DNA from: Bin5 sp965208965
Lineage (GTDB): Bacteria; Chloroflexota; Anaerolineae; Caldilineales; Caldilineaceae
Length of the DNA stretch: 64,000 nt
Direction of reading: 5' to 3'
NCBI GenBank assembly: GCA_965208965.1
Contig: OZ242384.1
Location: 434,001 to 498,000 of the forward strand
In this document: positions 11,818 through 19,858 of the stretch, one piece after another
How positions within the stretch are numbered: position 1 is the first letter of the stretch
Layout: each line of letters opens with the position of its first letter
Notes under the pieces: model-generated
The model's input: the letters and a program-made list of their open reading frames with translations, nothing else
Told to the model about the DNA's origin: nothing
Database searches by the model: none
Translations under genes and position numbers: made by a program

Positions 11818-12525
11818 CTAACTGTTCTCTCCGCTCAAGTTGCGCCAGATGCCTTGAGACTGGCGTTCGCTCAGCCTTCTACGCCTTCCGGCCAGGATAA
11901 CGGTACCGAGCAACAACAGAGCCGGCGCAGCACCACCCAAGCAAGGGATGCCCGGACCCTGTTCGGCCTGGCGGGGAGGGGGTGAGGATTCTTCAGAAAC
12001 CGGGGCGGGAGGAGGAGTCGTCTCTTGAGACCCCGTGCTCTCCTCTGTTGCCGTGTTCGCAGGCGCCGGTTGGGCTTTCACCGGCGCGGGTGTTGGTGAG
12101 GGTTCCGCCGCCGGCTCTTCAGCCTGGATCGTGAACTGAAACTCGCCTTCGGCTTCATCGCCGTCATCTGCGGAAAGAGTGCGCCAGCGAACCGTGTAGA
12201 CGCCGTTGGGCAGGTCCGATTGGAGCGAGACGCTCATCAGCTTGCGGTCGTCATCGTCGATGGCGGCGTCGTCCTGATCGGCCCTTTGGTCATTGGGGCC
12301 GTAAACCTCGAGGACGTTTTGCCCTTCGCGGCGAAACAGCTCCTGTGTGAACCAGACCTGAACCTGCTGCGGCGACTCGGAGACTACCTCACCTGCGGAG
12401 GGCATGGAACGATCATAGTCAGCATGGGCATGGACGAAAGTGGATAGTGGGTAGTGGATAGTGACCAGTACCAGCGCTACCCATAGCAGTCTTGCGATAC
12501 CTCTTCGCAACTGGTTCGCGATCAC
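11818..12525 (-). CDS. Membrane-anchored CopC-domain protein
   Basis: 235 residues: signal peptide (about 10-32) ending in HAHAD, a CopC domain to about 130, a Pro/Thr/Glu-rich linker (about 135-190) and a C-terminal membrane span followed by Arg-rich residues. The N-terminal His is kept, but the second copper motif reads SADDGDEAEG, with Asp in place of the usual His after Gly. Copper binding may therefore differ from the fused CopC downstream. It is the middle gene of the copper operon, 3 bases after the stop of the His-rich gene. Confidence 0.82.
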   Translation of the reverse strand: MIANQLRRGIARLLWVALVLVTIHYPLSTFVHAHADYDRSMPSAGEVVSESPQQVQVWFTQELFRREGQNVLEVYGPNDQRADQDDAAIDDDDRKLMSVSLQSDLPNGVYTVRWRTLSADDGDEAEGEFQFTIQAEEPAAEPSPTPAPVKAQPAPANTATEESTGSQETTPPPAPVSEESSPPPRQAEQGPGIPCLGGAAPALLLLGTVILAGRRRRLSERQSQGIWRNLSGENS

Positions 12526-12528
12526 TGG

Positions 12529-13278
12529 TTAGCCTCCGTGGCTGTGGTCGTGTCCGTCGTCATGTGTGCCGTTGGATTCATCTTCAACGCAGTTGTCATT
12601 TCCGCTGTCCTGGGCGCCGTTGTCGTCGCTCTCTTCGTCGTGGTCATGGCTATGACCGTGGTCATCGTGGCCCGCCTCAGAGTGTTCGCCCTCCCCCTGC
12701 TCTTCCGCTTCCATCTTCTCTTCGGGCAGCTGCAAGCAGGCAAACCAGTCGAAGACGCTGTTAGTAAAGTGGTGCTGCTCGTCGTGGGCGGTGGTGGAAA
12801 GGGGCAATGCGCTCTCCAAATCATCGTCGGCAAGGGCCGCCGTGAGCTTGGTGAGTGTTTCGGCCAGCGCCTCGGCCTCTTCGGCCAGCTCTTGCGGCCA
12901 GTCGACTGCTGTAAGGAGGGGCACCAGGTATTTGATCTGTCCGGAGTCCCCCGGCATGATGCCTTCCCCGCCCTTCAGACGCTTATTCAGCGCGTGGATG
13001 TCGACCTTGTCGAGAAGATAGGCTGCGGAGACAGCGTCGAAGATGGAATATGCGAGTTTCTCTGCGGCCATCTCGTCCTCAAGTCCGGCTATGCGGGCTT
13101 CAAGATCGGCAATGCTCTCTGTCAGCGTCTCCAGAGTGGGGGCTTCATCCGCGTGGGTGTGGCCGTCTCCTTCGCTGGCAAAGGAAGGCGTGATCGCGGA
13201 AGTGGCATAATAGACGGCAAAGACAACTGCTGCACACAGCAACAGGACGTGTAGGCGACCGAAATTTGGTGCTTGCAT
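12529..13278 (-). CDS. Exported protein with His/Asp-rich metal-binding tail
   Basis: 249 residues, no family recognised. It has an N-terminal signal or anchor (about 10-33), an early HTHAD motif, a coiled-coil stretch (about 45-75), a central helical region with a conserved-looking HDEQHHF, and a tail from about 195 that is very rich in His, Asp and Glu (motifs such as HDDHGHSHDHD and DDGHDHSHGG). The tail would bind divalent metals. As first gene before two CopC genes and CopD it is likely an extracytoplasmic copper sponge or chaperone. Start ATG follows AAGGAG. Confidence 0.75.
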   Translation of the reverse strand: MQAPNFGRLHVLLLCAAVVFAVYYATSAITPSFASEGDGHTHADEAPTLETLTESIADLEARIAGLEDEMAAEKLAYSIFDAVSAAYLLDKVDIHALNKRLKGGEGIMPGDSGQIKYLVPLLTAVDWPQELAEEAEALAETLTKLTAALADDDLESALPLSTTAHDEQHHFTNSVFDWFACLQLPEEKMEAEEQGEGEHSEAGHDDHGHSHDHDEESDDNGAQDSGNDNCVEDESNGTHDDGHDHSHGG

Positions 13279-13346
13279 CGGAATCTCCTTCTGCCAGGAC
13301 AGATAGTCGGCTTGGGACGGCCGGGGAATAGAAACAGTTCAGTTCA

Positions 13347-13355
13347 ATTATATCA
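13347..13355 (-). promoter_or_regulatory. Extended -10 promoter of the copper operon
   Basis: Minus strand reads TGATATAAT, a perfect -10 with the TGn extension, about 70 bases before the His-rich gene. The -35 is weak (TTTCTT at 16 bases). The rest of the 325-base gap (13279-13603) shows nothing clear. Confidence 0.6.
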
Positions 13356-13603
13356 TTTGCGGGACAGTAAGAAATTCCAAAAATTTCAGGTTGTGTCCGA
13401 TGATCTGTCCCGCTGAATCAGAATTGGCAGTCGCGAAGAGCTTGTCAAGGCTTGTCCAGCCCGCTCTTCAAGCCGTTCGCTTCAGCTACGATGTTATTTC
13501 GGACCAACTTCAGAACTTCGAGGGAAAGTGGTTAGCGGCGGAAAGAGGCGTGAGGATTGGGCAGGGCCGAGTTGTGATAAAACACTTTCTTCGGGGCGCG
13601 GCA

Positions 13604-15457
13604 CTATTGGCAGTAGTCCAGACCCAGGCTGTTCAGATCACTGTTTTCGATCTCCCGCAGGCTGGCCGGTACGCACCCACGCAATCTGTTGCCTCCAAGA
13701 TACAAGGTGGACAGATTGGTCAGTTTGCCCAGTTCGGGTGGAATTTGCCCGACGAGATCATTGCCTGAGAGGTCAAGGAGCTCCAAATGGATGAGTGCGC
13801 CTATTCGCGGCGGGAGTGTGCCGACCAACCCGTTGCCGGAAAGGTCGATTTCCGTAACCCGTCCGTCAGCGTCCGCTTTGACGCCGAACCACTGAGCGAG
13901 GGGCGCGGCAGAGTCCCGCCAATTTGTACTGTTCTCCCACTGCTCACCGCCGGTGGCAAAGAAAAAAGTGACCAGCGCCTCTCTACAGGTAGGTAGACGC
14001 GTGCTGCTGAGGTCCTCGATCCATATGCCGAGGAGGTCTGCCGGCATACAGCCGGTGAAATGGTTGCCCGAGAGATGAAGAATCAGCAGTTCATCGAGCT
14101 CATTCAGCCACCATGGAAAGGGGCCGGTCAGGCCGTTGTTTGAGAGTGCAAAGACCGTCAGACCGGTGAGCTTGCTGAGCTCGGTTGGAATAGGGCCGCT
14201 CAAGTCATTTCCGGACAGATCCAGCCAGGTCAGATTGGAAAGGTTGCCCAATTCAGCAGGGATTGACCCACTGAGATTGTTGCCGTCCAACTCAAGAGTT
14301 GTCAGATCAGAGAGGTTGCTCAATCCAGTCGGAATCGCTCCCTCCAGATTGTTGCCGGACATACGCAGAATTCTCAAGTTCGGAAGACTTCCCAACCCGG
14401 CCGGAATGTATCCGCTCAGAAGGTTCCTGTTGAGATCCAGTTCAATAACACTGCCGTTTCCGTCGGTCGTCACTCCTCGCCAGGACCCGACCGGCTCAGC
14501 GGTCAACCAGTTGCCGTCCTGGGCCCAATTCTCGCCGCCGGTGGCATGGTAGACCGCGACCAACGCCTCCCTTTCTGAAATGGAACCCGGCAGCACGCTG
14601 CCCTGCGACTGCACACGAGTGGTTGCGGGTGCGGTGGCGGGTGTGGGTGTGGGTGAGGCAGCCGGCGCGGCGGAGGGGGAGGGCTTCGGAGTGGGCCCGA
14701 CCGGAGACGCTGCCGGCATGGCAAGCGTACTGGCTTCAACTTCAGCGAACTCTGATTCTGAATCGCTTCCATTCAGAGCACGGACACGGTAAGAATAGCG
14801 GCCGCCAGGGAGGACTGTGCTGTCGACATAGCTCGTCGCAGAACTGCCGATCTTCTCTTCAAGGATTTGAAACCGGCCCTCGGGATCCGAATCCAGGTCG
14901 CGACGCAGGATCTGATAGCCGCTGACTCCGCCATTGCTCTGCGGCGCCTCCCAGGTCAGCGAGACAGTGTTGTGGGTCACGGCAGCCTTCAGGTTTTGGG
15001 GCGGCCCAGTTGGCGCGTCCGTAAACGCGGCCGGGGCTACGGGAGAGGATGCAACCGCAATTTCGATTGGATCACTCCAGTCACTTTCGTAACCCTCGTA
15101 ACGGGCGCGCACTCGCACCTTGTAGCGGACACCTTGTTCCAGACCTGTGATCAGTTGGGAAGGAATCGCTGGATAGGCGTTCCCGGGACCGTCGCTCTGG
15201 GCGGGAAAGCTCTCCCCAACCCGCGCCCAGGTGAGTCGATATTCGAGCGGCGGGTCGGCAGGAGCATCCCACGTTACTTCCAGTACGCCAGACTGGCTGC
15301 TGTTCACGCGCAACCCGCTGATGGCCTGATGGCCATTTTCCAGGAGTTCAGGGGCCGGGAGAGAAGAAAGAGAAGGGAGGACAAACATCACCGCTGCCAG
15401 GATCAGACAAGCGCCCAGCACAGCCAGAGCAATCCTGATCTGTTTCTTCTTCAACAT
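13604..15457 (-). CDS. Anchored or secreted protein with FN3 domains and leucine-rich repeats
   Basis: 617 residues. An N-terminal membrane span (about 8-28) is followed by two fibronectin type III domains (about 45-135 and 150-245), a Pro/Ala/Thr/Ser linker (about 250-285) and two blocks of plant-type leucine-rich repeats. Each block opens with a cap like EREALVAVYHATGGENW or REALVTFFFATGGEQW, then repeats of the form L-x-L-x-x-N-x-L-x-G-x-I-P. The first block has about six repeats and the second about three. Such repeats mediate protein binding, and eukaryote-like repeats are common in symbionts. The ribosome site is weak. Partner unknown. Confidence 0.85.
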   Translation of the reverse strand: MLKKKQIRIALAVLGACLILAAVMFVLPSLSSLPAPELLENGHQAISGLRVNSSQSGVLEVTWDAPADPPLEYRLTWARVGESFPAQSDGPGNAYPAIPSQLITGLEQGVRYKVRVRARYEGYESDWSDPIEIAVASSPVAPAAFTDAPTGPPQNLKAAVTHNTVSLTWEAPQSNGGVSGYQILRRDLDSDPEGRFQILEEKIGSSATSYVDSTVLPGGRYSYRVRALNGSDSESEFAEVEASTLAMPAASPVGPTPKPSPSAAPAASPTPTPATAPATTRVQSQGSVLPGSISEREALVAVYHATGGENWAQDGNWLTAEPVGSWRGVTTDGNGSVIELDLNRNLLSGYIPAGLGSLPNLRILRMSGNNLEGAIPTGLSNLSDLTTLELDGNNLSGSIPAELGNLSNLTWLDLSGNDLSGPIPTELSKLTGLTVFALSNNGLTGPFPWWLNELDELLILHLSGNHFTGCMPADLLGIWIEDLSSTRLPTCREALVTFFFATGGEQWENSTNWRDSAAPLAQWFGVKADADGRVTEIDLSGNGLVGTLPPRIGALIHLELLDLSGNDLVGQIPPELGKLTNLSTLYLGGNRLRGCVPASLREIENSDLNSLGLDYCQ

Positions 15458-15884
15458 TGGTACAAGGGCCTATTCAAAGAGAGTCGATTTCAGGCGAAAA
15501 AGTAGCCTACGCACTTCCTGCCCGAACCGAATGGGAGGTTCAGGACAAGAAGACCAGCCGGAATACCTATTGGGGCCGCGGACCAATCGGTATGACCGAT
15601 AGACCCACCGGTCAATCAGAATGTGTGTTTAGCTGCCAGTCCAACATTTCAGTAGACGGCTACAGGCTTCCGGTGAGGATCCTGTCTTCCGCATCTTTAC
15701 TTCAAATGAATGACTGCCTTCTTCCCGCGGCGCCGCGGGACAGTGGCCCTGGAAAGACCCCATAGCAGCACAGGACAACGAGAACCGGGCAACCAGTCAA
15801 GCATGGGACACCGGAAAGGAGAATCTGACATTCCGGTAGTTTTCAGCCCGATTCCCCTTTGATCAGGTCAAAGGGTTGGAGAGG
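15458..15884. other. Gap without a supported gene
   Basis: No open frame here has a ribosome site plus protein-like composition. The only structure seen is a short inverted repeat ATCGGT-atg-ACCGAT at 15586-15600, which may be chance. Confidence 0.5.
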
Positions 15885-15928
15885 AAAAAAAGAGACGACA
15901 TCTCTCAAAATGCAGAATCGATGTCGCC
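15885..15928 (-). terminator. Rho-independent terminator of tRNA-Pro
   Basis: Minus strand: GGCGACATC pairs with GATGTCGTC (9 pairs, one G-T) across a 17-base loop, then TCTTTTTTT. It starts 17 bases past the 3' end of the tRNA. Confidence 0.75.
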
Positions 15929-15942
15929 TCCCTTTAGATTCA

Positions 15943-16018
<76 letters not shown>

Positions 16019-16029
16019 ACACAGGTAGG

Positions 16030-16038
16030 AGTATATCA
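16030..16038 (-). promoter_or_regulatory. Extended -10 promoter of tRNA-Pro
   Basis: Minus strand TGATATACT ends 11 bases before the mature 5' end, as expected for a short tRNA leader. A -35 is not convincing. Confidence 0.6.
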
Positions 16039-16105
16039 TGCGGCGGCAGGGCAGCAAAATCGAACTGTGCGATACCCGATGCTGACGTTCGCGACATGCG
16101 GCCGG

Positions 16106-17119
16106 TCAATCACCCAGGCGGGAATGGACGAATTCGGGTGCGCCGTTGAGAAATGCGGCGACCGTCATGGGCTTTTTCCCGGCGGGCTGTACCTCGTGCA
16201 GAGCGAGTAAGGCGTCGCCGGCACCGACAGCAACACGACCGTCGATTTCGACTACAAGGCCGGGAGGTGCGCTGCCGGAGACGACACTGCCCTGCCACAG
16301 TTTGAAATTTCGGCCTTTCCAGGTGGTGAAGGCGGCCGGCCAAGGGGCATAGGCGCGGATCATGCGTTCGATGCGTGCTGCCGACATTGTCCAGTCGATG
16401 CGGCCGTCCTGCTTTTTGACGAGCCGACAGACAGACGGTTCGCCGGGCAGGTCGGCCTGGGCGACAGGGGCGACGTTGCCGGCCAGCCAGTTGGGAATCG
16501 TTTCGGCAAGCAACTCTGCACCGCGGGCCGCCAGCCGGTCGCTGAGGGATGCGGTCGTATCGTCCGCACAGACAGGCAGGCGAGCCTGGGTGAGTACGGG
16601 TCCGGTATCCATGCCGGTGTCCATCAGCATGATCGTTACGCCTGTCTCGGGCAGCCCATCCAGAAGTGCCGCGGTGATGGGCGACGCGCCCCGATAAGCG
16701 GGGAGTAGGCTTGCATGTACATTCAGACAGCCATACTTCGGGATCTCCAACACGCTCGGCGGGAGAATCTGTCCATAGGCGGCAACAACGATAAGGTCCG
16801 GTGACAGGATGCGCAGGGATGCGAGCGGGTCCGGCTCATCCGCCGCGGGCGGCGCGTTGGTTCGAGGGAGGCGCTCTGGTTGCATCACCGGCAGGCCATG
16901 TTCCAAGGCGAGCTTTTTGACAGGTCCGGCGACCAGTCTTTTGCCCCGGCCGGCCCGTCTGTCGGGTTGTGTGACAACGCCGACAACCTGGCAGCCTGTT
17001 TGCGCTTCCATGCCATGCAGGACGGAAAGAGAGGGCAAGGCGAAGTCAGGTGTGCCCATAAAGACGATACGGATCGTTTCTCTGCAAGAATTTCGGGGCG
17101 TCACCTGCTGAGGGACCAT
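16106..17119 (-). CDS. fmt: Methionyl-tRNA formyltransferase
   Basis: 337 residues. The enzyme adds a formyl group from 10-formyl-THF to initiator Met-tRNA. Seen: the start strand IRIVFMGTPDFALPSL, catalytic Asn-x-His in NVHASLLPAYRGASPI, the Asp loop LMDTGMDTGPVL, and a C-terminal OB-type tRNA-binding domain (about 215-325). Compared with typical Fmt it has about 16 extra N-terminal residues, because no start codon lies directly at IRIVF. An extended -10 ends only 7 bases before the ATG, so the mRNA may be leaderless. Confidence 0.95.
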   Translation of the reverse strand: MVPQQVTPRNSCRETIRIVFMGTPDFALPSLSVLHGMEAQTGCQVVGVVTQPDRRAGRGKRLVAGPVKKLALEHGLPVMQPERLPRTNAPPAADEPDPLASLRILSPDLIVVAAYGQILPPSVLEIPKYGCLNVHASLLPAYRGASPITAALLDGLPETGVTIMLMDTGMDTGPVLTQARLPVCADDTTASLSDRLAARGAELLAETIPNWLAGNVAPVAQADLPGEPSVCRLVKKQDGRIDWTMSAARIERMIRAYAPWPAAFTTWKGRNFKLWQGSVVSGSAPPGLVVEIDGRVAVGAGDALLALHEVQPAGKKPMTVAAFLNGAPEFVHSRLGD

Positions 17120-17126
17120 AGCCCCT

Positions 17127-17135
17127 ATTGTAGCA
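17127..17135 (-). promoter_or_regulatory. Extended -10 promoter of fmt
   Basis: Minus strand TGCTACAAT, with 7 bases between it and the fmt ATG. Transcription would start close to the A of the start codon. The same TGCTACAAT occurs before the thioredoxin reductase gene. Confidence 0.55.
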
Positions 17136-17377
17136 CATTCTGCGGGGCTGTCCGGAAACTTTCGGTGGAATCCTGCGTAGTGTAGTTATGACGGCATGCA
17201 GACAGTTAAATGATTACTTGACGGATATAGTTTCCGGTGCAACAACTGCAAAAGAAATCGTGGATTCCCTCGATGTCTGGATGTCGTGAAAAACAAGAAA
17301 GAATCAGCGGGACCGGCGGCAGGCAGGGATAGATCGATAGGGCATGTACTGTCGCACGTAACCGACGGAGAAGAGCA

Positions 17378-18049
17378 GTGGAGAACAATAAAGACGAGCA
17401 GCAGGACGCGGTGGATTTCTCGGAGGCGGGGTCGGACGGGAACGAGGAGATGAATTCTGAAGCGTCGTTTTCAACAGCCGACACGGGATCGACCGGCGAA
17501 AGGGAGGAGCCGCTCCCACCCACCGCAGACGGGCCCGACGACGGCGGCGATGGCGAGCGCCGTGAGCCATCCCCTGCCGAGCAGTTTGCGGACTCGGCAC
17601 GCACGCAGGCCGGCGAGGCGGCTGATGCCCTGCGCCGCGGGGAGCTCATGCACAGCGCGGCTATCGACATAGGGGCTGACGGCGATGACCGGTTGATCGC
17701 GCTGCTGTGCTATGTGACGCAGGTGTTGATTCCGTTGGTGATGCCGGTACTGGTGCTGTTGAGTGCGAGCAGCAAGAAACGGCCTTTTCAACGCTTTCAC
17801 GCTGTGCAGAGCCTGGCGCTTTCTCTGACCTTCATTTTGTTCGGTCTGCTCATGGGCGTGGGATCGTTGCTGTTTACTCTAGTGCCTATCATCGGATGGC
17901 TGGTTGTGAGCGTGGTATTCTGTCTCAGCCCGCTGCTGGCGCTGATGGGCTTTATGGCCCTGGCCTACTATGGTTATCAGGCCTATCAGGGAAAGCGGTT
18001 CTCGATCCCCGGACTGACGAGTTTTCTACAGGACCAGAACTGGATATAG
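17378..18049 (+). CDS. Tic20/DUF4870-like membrane protein
   Basis: 223 residues from a GTG preceded by GGAG. The first about 100 residues are acidic and low in complexity (Glu, Asp, Ser, Gly). From about 105 there are three to four membrane spans arranged as in the DUF4870/Tic20-like family, including the pattern LLCYVTQVL, then PFQRFHAVQSL between spans, and a Tyr-rich end YYGYQAYQGK. Role unknown in bacteria. A strong terminator follows. Confidence 0.75.
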   Translation: MENNKDEQQDAVDFSEAGSDGNEEMNSEASFSTADTGSTGEREEPLPPTADGPDDGGDGERREPSPAEQFADSARTQAGEAADALRRGELMHSAAIDIGADGDDRLIALLCYVTQVLIPLVMPVLVLLSASSKKRPFQRFHAVQSLALSLTFILFGLLMGVGSLLFTLVPIIGWLVVSVVFCLSPLLALMGFMALAYYGYQAYQGKRFSIPGLTSFLQDQNWI

Positions 18050-18124
18050 CCACAAGGTGAGACGGCGTTAAGAAGGAAAATCCCTCTTCGGGCCGCGGTT
18101 GACTCACCACTTTTCAAACTGAGA

Positions 18125-18161
18125 GGCCGGGCAAGCAATGGCGCTTGTCCGGCCTTTTTTT
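18125..18161 (+). terminator. Rho-independent terminator after the DUF4870-like gene
   Basis: GGCCGGGCAAGC pairs with GCTTGTCCGGCC (12 pairs, one G-T) over a 6-base loop and is followed by seven T. Confidence 0.88.
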
Positions 18162-18366
18162 GCGCTCTTTGAAGGCGTCAGCTTTGCGTCTGCTGGACGT
18201 CAGCTTGTTGTTAGGAAAGGGCATATAGTTCGCGTATACTGATGGCGAGGTCAGAAATCAGATTGCGCGGCCCGAATGGACGCGACAGCGCTCCGCAACA
18301 GCCAGGACCGGTTCTCTACGGGGTGACAGTATTGATTTCGCTCCCTCAGGACTACTGGAGGAAACC

Positions 18367-18861
18367 GTGTTCACCGAAAATATAGATGAGCTGGTACGTT
18401 GGGGCTGGATAGTCTTAGCCGTATTGTTCTTTTTGTTCGAGATATTCACAGCCGGTTTCGTGCTGCTCTGTTTTGGCATCGGCGCGCTGGGCGCGGCGCT
18501 GGTGGCCTTTTTGGGCGCAGGCATGGCATGGCAGATCCTCGTCTTCATCGTGGTTACGATTGCTGCCGTTGTGCTGGCGCGGCCCTTCGCCGACCGCATA
18601 TCGCGGCCCGGTGTGCAGCCGATTGCGGGCAACCGCATGATCGGCAAGTGGGGGGTCGTCTTACAGACAGTTGACCCGCTTGAGGGTACAGGTATGGTAC
18701 GGGTAGAGAGCGAGAGATGGCGCGCCGAGTCGATGGAAAACGTGGCGTTGGAGGTAGGCGAGGTCGTGAAGGTGATGGGCGTAGACGGTGTACGTTTACA
18801 GGTCCAGGCAACCGAAGAAGAGAACGAGGATTCAGACGAGCAGGTCGAGTCTGCCGCATAA
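18367..18861 (+). CDS. nfeD: NfeD-family membrane protein
   Basis: 164 residues from a GTG with GGAGG ahead. Two to three membrane spans (about 10-75) are followed by a small OB-fold domain (about 85-150) with the pattern GKWGVVLQ...GMVRVESERWRAES and VGEVVKVMGVDGVRLQV. This is the short NfeD type. NfeD proteins pair with stomatin-like proteins and influence membrane domain order; the partner gene follows 28 bases later in the same operon. Confidence 0.9.
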   Translation: MFTENIDELVRWGWIVLAVLFFLFEIFTAGFVLLCFGIGALGAALVAFLGAGMAWQILVFIVVTIAAVVLARPFADRISRPGVQPIAGNRMIGKWGVVLQTVDPLEGTGMVRVESERWRAESMENVALEVGEVVKVMGVDGVRLQVQATEEENEDSDEQVESAA

Positions 18862-18889
18862 CAGAGCGGCAAAATAAAGGAGAAACGAA

Positions 18890-19798
18890 ATGTTTGCAAC
18901 ATTGGGGCCGGTCTTGCTACTGGCGATTATAGCCATATTCGTGATTGTAGTTGCGATTGCAAGTATCCGCATCGTGCAGCCGTATCAGAAGGGGGTCATT
19001 GAGCGGTTGGGGCGCTACCAACGCACAGTGCAGCCGGGTCTCACGTTAATTGTGCCCTTCGTGGACGCGATCCAGAAGGTGGACATGAGAGAGCAGGTGG
19101 TTGACGTGCCGCCGCAGGAGGTGATCACGAAGGACAATGTTGTGGTCACCGTGGATGCGATCGTCTACTTTGAGGCGACCGACCCGGTCAAGCTGGTTTA
19201 CAACGTGGCCGATTTCTATAGCGCGGCGACCAAACTGGCGCAGACCAATCTGCGTAACGTGGTTGGTGAGATGGAGCTGGATTCGGCCCTGACCAGCCGT
19301 GATCACATCAACACCAAGCTGCGCGAAGTGTTGGATGACGCTACTGACAAATGGGGCGTGCGCGTGGTGCGGGTAGAGATCAAGCGGATCGACCCGCCGG
19401 CGGACGTCACTGAAGCGATGCACCGGCAGATGAAGGCCGAGCGGGAGAAGCGGGCCGCCATTCTAGACGCCGACGGCGACCGCCAGGCTCAGATCCTGAA
19501 GGCAGAAGGCGAAGCCGAGGCGGTAAAGCGGGTGGCCGATGCTGAGCGGTACAAGTTGGAAGTGGAGGCTACTGGACAGGGCAACGCCATTACGACCGTG
19601 TTCAACGCTATTAAAGATGCAGAGCCGGACGACAGGCTGATTGCCATTCAGTATTTGGAGGCACTGAAAGTGATGTCTGACGGTGACGCCTCCAAGATCT
19701 TTCTGCCTTACGAGGCGACGGGCGTGCTGGGAGCGCTCGGCGGCGTGAAGGAGCTGTTCAACGAGCAGAACAACGGAAGCAACGGCACCCGACCATAG
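18890..19798 (+). CDS. Stomatin/paraslipin SPFH-domain protein
   Basis: 302 residues with an N-terminal membrane anchor (about 5-27), an SPFH/band 7 domain (about 30-190: PYQKGVIERLGRYQRTVQPG, then VDVPPQEVITKDNV) and an Ala/Glu-rich coiled coil with AEGEAEAVKRVADAE (about 205-235) used for oligomer formation. It follows nfeD, with a ribosome site AAGGAG. Such pairs form flotillin-like membrane scaffolds. A long hairpin terminator closes the operon. Confidence 0.94.
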   Translation: MFATLGPVLLLAIIAIFVIVVAIASIRIVQPYQKGVIERLGRYQRTVQPGLTLIVPFVDAIQKVDMREQVVDVPPQEVITKDNVVVTVDAIVYFEATDPVKLVYNVADFYSAATKLAQTNLRNVVGEMELDSALTSRDHINTKLREVLDDATDKWGVRVVRVEIKRIDPPADVTEAMHRQMKAEREKRAAILDADGDRQAQILKAEGEAEAVKRVADAERYKLEVEATGQGNAITTVFNAIKDAEPDDRLIAIQYLEALKVMSDGDASKIFLPYEATGVLGALGGVKELFNEQNNGSNGTRP

Positions 19799-19806
19799 CC
19801 TAGAAC

Positions 19807-19848
19807 GAGGAGTGGGAATACAGAGGTATTCTCACTCCTCAGATTTTT
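19807..19848 (+). terminator. Rho-independent terminator of the nfeD-paraslipin operon
   Basis: A 15-pair stem (19807-19821 with 19826-19840, one G-T) around loop AGAG, then AGATTTTT. It also lies between converging genes. Confidence 0.9.
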
Positions 19849-19858
19849 CCTCTCGCAT

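Noticed and set aside
12538..13254. A hydrophobic 238-codon plus-strand frame opposite the His-rich gene
   Set aside because: Its Val- and Gly-rich sequence is the reverse of His/Asp codons in the real gene. No start signal.
15586..15600. Inverted repeat ATCGGT-atg-ACCGAT
   Set aside because: Six-base arms in a gap without a gene nearby; expected by chance at this length.
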